Source: an uncultured Spirochaetaceae bacterium (GTDB taxonomy: Bacteria; Spirochaetota; Spirochaetia; Treponematales; UBA12059). From it: DNA of 17,794 bases. Where the stretch lies: positions 1 to 17,794 of the forward strand of contig CALKWG010000126.1 in the NCBI GenBank assembly GCA_938004315.1, in the 5' to 3' direction. Position numbers and translations under genes: made by a program. Below, one piece after another: positions 1 through 5,816 of the stretch. Each line of letters opens with the position of its first letter. Position 1 is the first letter of the stretch. The notes below the pieces were generated by a model that saw only the letters and a program-made list of their open reading frames with translations, searched no databases and had not been told where the DNA came from.

Positions 1-55
1 GCTGTATTACCTCGAGCTCGTCTCGGCCGGCGAGCTCGCCGGCATGATGCGCTAG
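1..55 (+). CDS. 3' end of an unidentified protein (partial)
   Basis: Reading from base 2, 17 sense codons run into TAG at 53-55. The visible tail reads LYYLELVSAGELAGMMR. This is too short to assign a family. The reading frame has the GC-rich third positions of the neighbouring genes, so it is probably the C-terminus of a gene that starts before the window. Its stop codon overlaps the stop of the convergent ComFB gene (CTAG at 52-55), so there is no room for a terminator between them. Confidence 0.55.
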   Translation, partial: LYYLELVSAGELAGMMR

Positions 56-747
56 GCCGGGAAGAGGTAGAGGTCCCCCAGCTTATGGACGTGGGCCAGG
101 GAGAAGCTATTGACCGCCTCGGCCTCGGCGACGAGCCTTAGCTCCACGTAGTGCCCCAGCGGCTCGAAACCCTCGAACTCCCCGGCTATCATGAAGCTGA
201 AGGTCCTCTCCTCGCCGACGGAACCGGCGGCCACGGGTAGGGGCCAGAAGATGAAGGTGCCGGCGGTGTTGGGCACGAGGGGATAGGGGTTCTGCCAGTG
301 CGCGTCCATCATACGCGCCGGCGCGCCGTCGGCCTCGAGGCGCAGCGCCCCGGTAGCGATGGGTTCGAAGGTGTTGCCGTTGAAGAGCCTGCCCATGAGC
401 GGCGGCAGGTTAAAAAGCGGCCCCTTGGGAAGCTCGTAGTCCTTGCAGCAGGCTTCGCCGACATGGTAAGGGCGAGGCGAGGAGTTGATCTTCGCCCAAC
501 CCTCCCGCACTAAGGAGACTACGTCGGCGGTCTTCTGGAGCTTCTCGACGTAGTCCTGCTCGGTATACGCGACGCCGCGGCCCGAGACGACGTACTCGGG
601 CTTGAGCCGGTTCAAGACGAAGCAGGCCACGTCAAGGCGGCATTGATCGCAGGTGCAGAAGCCCTGGGCGGCGCCTTTAGCCTGCGAGGCGAACAGCTCG
701 GCCACCGTAGCCTGTACGAGATCTTCCATTAGGTTGCGGATTTCCAT
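52..747 (-). CDS. ComFB-family protein with a long C-terminal extension
   Basis: A 231-residue protein. Residues 1 to about 95 match the ComFB (late competence development) family: a helical start, a cysteine cluster C31, C33, C36 and C42 (CTCDQCRLDVAC), then LNRLKPEYVVSGRG. ComFB proteins have been reported as c-di-GMP receptors in cyanobacteria; whether this one binds the nucleotide is inference. The cysteines may hold a metal. Typical ComFB proteins are around 90-170 residues. Here residues about 100-231 add a region of unknown function, rich in aromatic and beta-forming residues, with another CC pair at 100-101. The ATG is supported by GGAGGAG on the minus strand (752-758), 6 nt or so upstream, and by a promoter at 770-797. 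The gene is divergent from a lipoprotein gene and close to a PilZ gene, so the local theme may be c-di-GMP. The 3' end overlaps the upstream gene's stop. Confidence 0.85.
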   Translation of the reverse strand: MEIRNLMEDLVQATVAELFASQAKGAAQGFCTCDQCRLDVACFVLNRLKPEYVVSGRGVAYTEQDYVEKLQKTADVVSLVREGWAKINSSPRPYHVGEACCKDYELPKGPLFNLPPLMGRLFNGNTFEPIATGALRLEADGAPARMMDAHWQNPYPLVPNTAGTFIFWPLPVAAGSVGEERTFSFMIAGEFEGFEPLGHYVELRLVAEAEAVNSFSLAHVHKLGDLYLFPA

Positions 748-769
748 GCAGCTCCTCCGGCGTACCGTA

Positions 770-797
770 ATTGTACTCGAAGATGGGCTTCTTGCAA
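770..797 (-). promoter_or_regulatory. Putative sigma-70 promoter of the ComFB gene
   Basis: On the minus strand TTGCAA (797-792) is followed after 16 nt by TACAAT (775-770). Transcription would start near 763, giving a leader of about 16 nt that carries the GGAGGAG ribosome binding site. Its -35 region lies next to the -35 of the divergent lipoprotein promoter. Confidence 0.5.
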
Positions 798-800
798 GTA

Positions 801-829
801 TTGCCGCGCGACGATCGCTCGCGTACTAT
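801..829 (+). promoter_or_regulatory. Putative promoter of the lipoprotein gene, start codon at the expected TSS
   Basis: TTGCCG (801-806), a 17-nt spacer, then TACTAT (824-829). The ATG at 836 is only 6 nt beyond the -10 box, where transcription would begin. If this promoter is real the mRNA is leaderless. The only SD-like string (GGAG at 830-833) is too close to the ATG to be a normal ribosome binding site. Confidence 0.35.
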
Positions 830-835
830 GGAGCC

Positions 836-1474
836 ATGCCACGAAACGCCGCGTTCGCCGCGCTCGCCGCGCTCTGCCTGCTCGCCGCCTCCTGCGGCGG
901 GCCGGGAGCCGCCGCGGGCGGCCCCGTCGAGGGGGCGCGCGCCGGCCGCGGCGCCGTCGCTCCCCCGCGGCCCGAGGCCGTGGACGGGGCGCCGCCGGCG
1001 AGGGCGGCGCCTAAGCCCGCCGAGTCGCCCCTGGCCGCGCCCGGCCTCGGGGGGCACGATCGCTTCATCGCCCTACGCCCCTTCCAAACGGTCGCCGCCG
1101 CCGACTACGAGCTCGGTCCCCTAGCCCGAGCCGGGGTCGACCCGCGCCTCGCGGCCTTCGAGGCGCTCGGCGAAGGCTTGAAGGCGGGGCGCCTCGATGA
1201 AAGCGCCTTCTCTCCCTTCGGGGCGGCCCTCGCCACCGCGGCGCACGGCGGGGCCATACCCGCTATGGGAGGCCGCCTCCGCTTCGCCCCGCCGGTCGAA
1301 CGGAACGGCGGCCTCTTCGTCTCGTTCAGGCTCTTAGGCGACGATGTATCGTACGCCGGGAGGGCGGCCCTCTACCCGAGCGCCCAAGGCGCGTGGCTCG
1401 TCGAATTCGTAGAGTTCGAGGGACCCAAGGAGCGCGGCGAGGCTGGCGCCTGGCGGCCGCCGCTGGATTTTTAA
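836..1474 (+). CDS. Putative lipoprotein
   Basis: A 212-residue protein. The chosen ATG gives a clear lipoprotein signal: basic R3, a hydrophobic stretch at about 5-18, and a relaxed lipobox LAASC with the acylated cysteine at residue 20. An in-frame extension upstream exists but would bury the signal peptide inside the protein and run antisense into the ComFB gene, so I reject it. Residues about 21-70 are a low-complexity linker of Gly, Ala, Pro and Arg. The folded part, about 75-212, has no family I recognise; it ends in alternating aromatic and charged residues that suggest beta strands. It sits 27 nt upstream of the PilZ gene on the same strand and may be cotranscribed with it. A role at the inner leaflet of the outer membrane or in the periplasm is inferred from the signal only. 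Confidence 0.75.
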   Translation: MPRNAAFAALAALCLLAASCGGPGAAAGGPVEGARAGRGAVAPPRPEAVDGAPPARAAPKPAESPLAAPGLGGHDRFIALRPFQTVAAADYELGPLARAGVDPRLAAFEALGEGLKAGRLDESAFSPFGAALATAAHGGAIPAMGGRLRFAPPVERNGGLFVSFRLLGDDVSYAGRAALYPSAQGAWLVEFVEFEGPKERGEAGAWRPPLDF

Positions 1475-1501
1475 GGCGCCCTATCGCATACTTAGGCCCA
1501 T

Positions 1502-2746
1502 ATGGCATCCCTGGTTAAAAACGTCGAGAGGGAATTCCTCCTCACCGCGGCCATGCGCGAGAAGGCCGAGCTCATCATGACCACCGGCAACGCCGAATGG
1601 ACCGTGCGCATCGCCGCCGTCGATAAGGGGCTCCTGCGCCTGTCGCACGAGGCTCCCCTGGCCCTCCTGCAAAAAGGCAAGGCCCTGGACTTCCGCTACA
1701 ACGTCCGCGGCCAGACCATAGCCTTCAAGTCGCGCGTCGTCGAGCCCGGCGAGCGCGTCCTGGCGGTGAGCATGCCCGACGCGCTGTATAAGAATCTCTC
1801 GCGCCGCTTCGCGCGCCTGCCGCCCCCGGGGGACCTCGCCGTCTCCTTCTCCTTCGCCGGCGAGCGCTACGACCTAGACTTCCCCCAAAGCCAAGGCTAC
1901 GCCGCCGCGAGCGACGACTACCTGTCCCCGGGCTTCGATCCCGCCGACTTACGGGAGCTGATGGCCCAGTTCGAGCGCAAGGCCGCCCTAAGCGCCGGCG
2001 AGCGCGGCGTCGTCATGTACAAGGGCCGTAAGCCCGAGGGCCCGGTCGAGCTCCTGGCGAGCTCCACCGGCAGGATATTCTTCATGCCCAGCGCCATAGC
2101 CGGCGTACCCATGACCGATCCCTTCTCGGAGCGCACCATACTCACCAAGGAAGACTTCTGCGCCTATTTCATGGAGGGGGGCCTGGACCGGGAGTTCGCG
2201 TTGGACGAGGTGGCGCGCATAGAGCGTTCGCGCAGGACCCAGGGCGTCTTGGCCGAGATACTCGTACCCATCCTCTTCCAGGACTACGCCATAGGGCACG
2301 TGAGCCTCGTTAACCGGCAGCAGGGCATGCCGCCCTTCGACCTGAGGACGGTCGAGACCTATTGGGCCTTCGCCCGCTCACTGGCCTGGTCGCTCAAGTT
2401 GCACGGCTACTTCAAGGGGGCGCCGACCTTGACCGAGGAGTACGCGACCGAGGTCCTGGACGTCTCGGCCGGCGGCATACTCTTCGCCTGCCGCGACGAG
2501 AAGCTCATACGAGCGCTCAAGGAAGGCCTGCGGGTAAGCGTGAGCATGACGGCCAGGCGCCGCAAGGTAGAGGCTTCGGGCGTGGTCAGGAGCCATTACG
2601 CCGACCGCCGCGAGGGTTGCTTCGGCATCGAGCTCGACGCCATGGCGCCGGAGGATTTCCGCTTCCTCTTCGAGTACCTCTACGGGCGGCCGTTCACCGA
2701 CGAGGACGGCCGGTCCATAGAGGGCATACGCATCCTGCGGCCGTAG
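1502..2746 (+). CDS. PilZ-domain protein with an internal GAF-like region
   Basis: A 414-residue cytosolic protein. Residues 1-100 look like the YcgR-type N-terminal beta domain found before PilZ. The arginine motif RRFAR is at 101-105. Residues about 140-305 resemble a GAF fold, with ILVPILFQDYAIGHVSLVNR (253-272) followed by a helix of the type that ends GAF domains. A PilZ-like second part follows: DVSAGG at 320-325, matching D/NxSxxG, then FGIELDA and an aromatic helix at 384-395. PilZ domains bind c-di-GMP through RxxxR and D/NxSxxG, which normally lie some 20-35 residues apart; here they are about 215 apart, and no second RxxxR precedes DVSAGG. Binding is therefore uncertain. The ATG lacks a good SD; a CATACT at 1487-1492 could be a -10 box. 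Isoleucine codons are 11 ATA, 5 ATC and no ATT. Confidence 0.8.
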   Translation: MASLVKNVEREFLLTAAMREKAELIMTTGNAEWTVRIAAVDKGLLRLSHEAPLALLQKGKALDFRYNVRGQTIAFKSRVVEPGERVLAVSMPDALYKNLSRRFARLPPPGDLAVSFSFAGERYDLDFPQSQGYAAASDDYLSPGFDPADLRELMAQFERKAALSAGERGVVMYKGRKPEGPVELLASSTGRIFFMPSAIAGVPMTDPFSERTILTKEDFCAYFMEGGLDREFALDEVARIERSRRTQGVLAEILVPILFQDYAIGHVSLVNRQQGMPPFDLRTVETYWAFARSLAWSLKLHGYFKGAPTLTEEYATEVLDVSAGGILFACRDEKLIRALKEGLRVSVSMTARRRKVEASGVVRSHYADRREGCFGIELDAMAPEDFRFLFEYLYGRPFTDEDGRSIEGIRILRP

Positions 2747-2768
2747 GCCGGTCCTTAGGGACGCGGCC
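2746..2768. terminator. Hairpin between convergent genes, possible bidirectional terminator
   Basis: GGCCGGTCC, loop TTAG, then GGAC, one bulged G and CGGCC form a 9-bp stem that exactly fills the gap between the PilZ stop and the end of the RsbW-like gene. There is no long T-run on either side, so termination is a guess from position and structure. Confidence 0.35.
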
Positions 2769-3329
2769 TTAGCCTATGGCGTGCTTCTTCTGCGGGAATT
2801 TCTTGAGCATGGCCACGGCGTTGCGCTTGTTGTTATAGACGAAGCCGCCGTTCCAATACTCGAGCGCCGCGAACAACGCGTTGCCGCCGTCGTTGTCGTC
2901 GCTCTTCTGGGTACGGAACGAGACGTAGTCGGCTAGGCCTTCGTAATCCTGCTTGGACAGGATCTCGAGGCGCTTACGGTTGAACTCGTTCCACTTCTCC
3001 AGGTCCTTGAAGCCCTCGCCCTCGTCCTGCACGATGAGCTGCGCATGGCTGGAGTCGAACGAATACCAGACGCGGACCTTCTTCTCGGGCTTGCACTGGT
3101 TGCCGTGCTTGACCGCGTTCTTGATCACCTCGCTGATTTGCTGCTCGAGCAGGTTGATCTCCTTGATCTCGAGCGGGGCGGACTGCACGATGAGCAGGGT
3201 GAAGTAGCGTATCTGGCGGTAGTCGGAGGGGAACTCCTTATAGAGCAGGCCGGTCTTGTCGAAGAGGGGGCTGTTCTCGTCCACGCGGATCTCGTGGATC
3301 TCGCTTAAGTAGGTGGTATCGTTCGCCAT
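2769..3329 (-). CDS. RsbW-like ATP-binding anti-sigma factor/serine kinase
   Basis: A 186-residue protein with the GHKL ATPase fold of the RsbW/SpoIIAB family. The N-box is at 67-77 (E67, N71, H75, N77), the G1 motif DEGEGF at 102-107, and a glycine pair before an aliphatic helix at 148-155 stands for G2. Such proteins bind a target, often a sigma factor, and inactivate their STAS partner by phosphorylating a serine. The ATPase is the last gene of a three-gene cassette, 9 nt after the STAS gene, with a purine-rich GGGGGAG just before its ATG. It is longer than the usual 140-160 residues because of an N-terminal segment of about 40 residues and an insert at about 115-145. No sigma factor gene is visible, so the target is unknown. 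The gene is more lysine-rich and AT-rich than its neighbours. Confidence 0.85.
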   Translation of the reverse strand: MANDTTYLSEIHEIRVDENSPLFDKTGLLYKEFPSDYRQIRYFTLLIVQSAPLEIKEINLLEQQISEVIKNAVKHGNQCKPEKKVRVWYSFDSSHAQLIVQDEGEGFKDLEKWNEFNRKRLEILSKQDYEGLADYVSFRTQKSDDNDGGNALFAALEYWNGGFVYNNKRNAVAMLKKFPQKKHAIG

Positions 3330-3338
3330 GGCTCCCCC

Positions 3339-3677
3339 TTAGTCTTCCATCTGCTGGATGGCTTCCTCGATGCTATTCGTTATCGGGAAGTAACCCATAA
3401 GCTTGGTAAGTTCTATGACCTTCTTCACCGAACCGTGGATGTTGGTGATGATCAGCTTAAAATTCATCTTCTTGATCGTGGAGCAGATATAGATGAGGGC
3501 GCCGATGCCGCTGGAGTCTATATAGTCCACGTTCTCCAAGTTGATGATGAAGCGCTCGACCTTCTTCTCGAGCATCTTCATCACGAGCTCCTTGAGCTTG
3601 TACGAATTGTAGAGGTCCATCTCGCCGTTGACGTCTATGATGTAGTTATCGCCGCTCTTCCGGATCTTGAGCTCCAT
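3339..3677 (-). CDS. STAS-domain anti-sigma factor antagonist (RsbV/SpoIIAA-like)
   Basis: A 112-residue single STAS domain, the usual length. The conserved loop VDYIDSSGIGAL is at 50-61. By comparison with SpoIIAA, the second serine of DSSGIG (S56) is the likely phosphorylation site. In this family the unphosphorylated form sequesters the anti-sigma kinase, and a PP2C phosphatase restores it. Both partners flank this gene: the SpoIIE phosphatase ends 18 nt upstream and the RsbW-like ATPase starts 9 nt downstream. The ATG follows GGAGG with about 9 nt spacing. The order phosphatase, antagonist, kinase in one transcript makes a complete partner-switching module. Confidence 0.93.
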   Translation of the reverse strand: MELKIRKSGDNYIIDVNGEMDLYNSYKLKELVMKMLEKKVERFIINLENVDYIDSSGIGALIYICSTIKKMNFKLIITNIHGSVKKVIELTKLMGYFPITNSIEEAIQQMED

Positions 3678-3695
3678 CTGCGCGTTCCTCCCCCG

Positions 3696-5639
3696 CTATT
3701 GCGACATCTTCAGCACGACCACCGTCTGGTCGTCGTGCTGCCGGACCGAACCGACGAAGGCCGCCAGGTCGCCCTTGATCTTGGCCGCTATCTCCTTGGC
3801 CGCCAGGTCGCGGTTCTTCTCCACCACCTGGGACAGGCCCTTGCGGCCGTACTGCTTCCCTTGCTCGTTCATGGCCTCGACGATGCCGTCGGTATACATG
3901 ACGACGACGTCGCCCGGGGCCAGGCGCAGGGCCTTGCGCCCGTACTCGGTGGCGCGCTCGACGCCGATGGGTAGGCTCTTCAGGTCGAGGGTCTCGACGG
4001 CCCCGGTCGAGCGCCTGAAGACGAGGACCGGCTGGTGCGCCGCGTTGGCGTACTCGACCTCGCCGGTCCGCGTATCGGCCGCGATCACGGCCAGGGTGGC
4101 GTAGTGATCGAGGTCTATCTTGCCGGTGATGCCCTTGTTCACCCAGTTGAGCACCGTAGCGATATCCTTGTTGGTATTGGTGACCAGGTGCAGGATGGCC
4201 CGGATCATCACCATGATCAGGGCCGCGGAGACTCCCTTGCCCGCCACGTCGCCGACGATGCACACCACGCGGTCGGGGCGGGTCTGGATCACGTCGAAGT
4301 AATCGCCCGACACGCCGCGGGCCGGTAGGCTGAAAGCCCCGAGGCCCAAGCCGGGGAACTGAGGCACCTTCTTGGGGATGATGCTCCGCTGTATGTCGGC
4401 GGCGATATCGGCCGATTGCTCCAGGCCGCTGCGCTCGCGGGCCTCCAGGTACGAGAAAAAGCTCGAGACCGACAGGGTGCCGAAGTTAGCCAGAAGCTTC
4501 AGCCGGTCGAAGTCCGCCTCCTCGAAAGGATTGGCCGGGTCTTTCCGGATTACCGACACGAGGCCGATGATCTTGTCGCCCACCATGAGCGGCGCGGCCA
4601 TGAAGGACGAGATCCGTAAGAAGTCCTCCTCGCCGTTGATCGCGATACGGGGATCCTTGGCCACGTCGGGTATGAAGACGTTGCGCCCGGTCTTCGCAAC
4701 GTCGCCGAAGATGCCCTCGCCCAGCCTGAACTGGATGTGCTTCATGTAGGTTTCGACGCGGTTCTGCTTGCGCGGCAGGCTTTCGGGCAGGGTCACCGGC
4801 GGCGGGTAGGAGCCCACGTATGATTTGCAGACGATGAGGTCGTCGAATTCGTCGACTAAGAAGATGACGCCGCCGTCGGCGCCGGTCTCGGCGGCGATGG
4901 CCTCGTTCATGCTCTTCAAGAGCTCCTCGGTGGTGAACTCGCCCTTCAAGGCGCTGCCGGTGCCGAGGAGGACGTTATACAGCGAATCGATCGAGCCCTC
5001 GTAATAGGCGACCGCGGAGAGCAGCTGCCTATCGTGCAGCTCGAGGGCGGCCAGGGCGGCCATGACGAGCCAGGCGTACGAGAGCGGTACCGCGAGGCGC
5101 TCTATGACCGGAGACGCGTACCCGAGAACGACGACGGACGCGCCGTAGGCCGCGAGGAGCGCGGCGGCGTACGGCCAGATCATGCCGGGTATCTGCCTTC
5201 CGCCGCCTTCCTTGCGGCGCAGGAAGGCGGCGAGCCCGATCAGGACCGCGTTCACGGGCAGCGCCAAGGCGACGACGCGCTCGGGCAGGGAGCCGAGGAA
5301 GCCGAGCGCGCGGTCGGCGGCGAAGAGCGACGCCAAGGCTAGGTTGAGGATCAAGGCCGGGAAAAGGACGAACCGCGACGCCTTGTACGGATACATGAAT
5401 ATGAACAAGGCGAAGCAGTAATGAAGGATATCCGAGACGAGCATGAGCCCGCCCAACGGCAGGAGCGCGCGGACCGTATCCCTGACCAAGAGGAAGGCGA
5501 GCGCGGACAGATAGAGGCTGAACTGCCCCTCGGTATCCTTACGCCGCAGGTAGGCGAACAGCGAGGCCGCGATAGCCAGGCCGAGGAGCCGGGCGGGCCA
5601 CGCCGATTCAAGCATCAGGGTAAACGAACTCACGGTCAT
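3696..5639 (-). CDS. Membrane-bound SpoIIE/RsbU-type PP2C phosphatase with GAF domain
   Basis: A 647-residue protein from the chosen ATG at 5639. It opens with about seven hydrophobic segments (roughly 17-33, 41-60, 64-83, 91-110, 120-140, 153-173, 181-199). A GAF domain follows at about 217-397, with typical elements LGEGIFGDVAKTGRNVFIPD and MAAPLMVGDKIIGLVSV. The SpoIIE/PP2C catalytic domain fills about 410-647. Metal-binding aspartates are in place: GVSGDYFDV (D446), GDVAGKGVSAAL (D464), YTDGIVEA (D584) and DDQTVVVL (D636, D637). It should dephosphorylate the STAS protein encoded next. The membrane and GAF parts are the likely sensor; the ligand is unknown. Of several in-frame ATGs, 5639 has AAGG about 6-7 nt upstream; an ATG 6 nt earlier overlaps that site. 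A strong promoter lies about 70 nt upstream. Confidence 0.93.
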   Translation of the reverse strand: MTVSSFTLMLESAWPARLLGLAIAASLFAYLRRKDTEGQFSLYLSALAFLLVRDTVRALLPLGGLMLVSDILHYCFALFIFMYPYKASRFVLFPALILNLALASLFAADRALGFLGSLPERVVALALPVNAVLIGLAAFLRRKEGGGRQIPGMIWPYAAALLAAYGASVVVLGYASPVIERLAVPLSYAWLVMAALAALELHDRQLLSAVAYYEGSIDSLYNVLLGTGSALKGEFTTEELLKSMNEAIAAETGADGGVIFLVDEFDDLIVCKSYVGSYPPPVTLPESLPRKQNRVETYMKHIQFRLGEGIFGDVAKTGRNVFIPDVAKDPRIAINGEEDFLRISSFMAAPLMVGDKIIGLVSVIRKDPANPFEEADFDRLKLLANFGTLSVSSFFSYLEARERSGLEQSADIAADIQRSIIPKKVPQFPGLGLGAFSLPARGVSGDYFDVIQTRPDRVVCIVGDVAGKGVSAALIMVMIRAILHLVTNTNKDIATVLNWVNKGITGKIDLDHYATLAVIAADTRTGEVEYANAAHQPVLVFRRSTGAVETLDLKSLPIGVERATEYGRKALRLAPGDVVVMYTDGIVEAMNEQGKQYGRKGLSQVVEKNRDLAAKEIAAKIKGDLAAFVGSVRQHDDQTVVVLKMSQ

Positions 5640-5705
5640 GGGCATCCTTATGAAGAACGATTGCTCGGCGGCATACCGGGAGGACGCGCCTACCCCTTGC
5701 GCGCA

Positions 5706-5735
5706 ATTGTAGCACGGCCAAAAAAATACCGTCAA
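5706..5735 (-). promoter_or_regulatory. Strong sigma-70-type promoter of the SpoIIE-STAS-ATPase operon
   Basis: On the minus strand TTGACG (5735-5730), an 18-nt spacer containing a T-run, then TACAAT (5711-5706). Each hexamer differs from consensus at one position. Transcription would start near 5699, giving a leader of about 60 nt. The same hexamers and spacing occur before infC. Confidence 0.8.
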
Positions 5736-5779
5736 GAGAAAAGCGCCCGCGCTACTTTCGCCGCGGCCGGAGCATGAGC

Positions 5780-5811
5780 TATACTGAGCGGAGCACGCCG
5801 GATGCCGGGAG
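5780..5811 (+). promoter_or_regulatory. Possible -10 box and ribosome binding site of the large TPR gene
   Basis: TATACT at 5780-5785 has no convincing -35 partner (TTCGCC at 17 nt). It is followed by GGGAG at 5807-5811, 5 nt before the ATG at 5817. A second ATG at 5802 has GGAG (5790-5793) 8 nt upstream, so five extra N-terminal residues are possible. Confidence 0.35.
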
Positions 5812-5816
5812 CCGCC

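Noticed and set aside
653..835. Upstream extension of the lipoprotein reading frame
   Set aside because: It runs antisense into the ComFB gene and its promoter, and would put the signal peptide and lipobox in the middle of the protein.
3435..3974. Long open frame on the plus strand opposite the STAS and SpoIIE genes
   Set aside because: Its composition (runs of His, Asp, Leu, Val) is that of an antisense shadow; both genes on the minus strand have clear domains.
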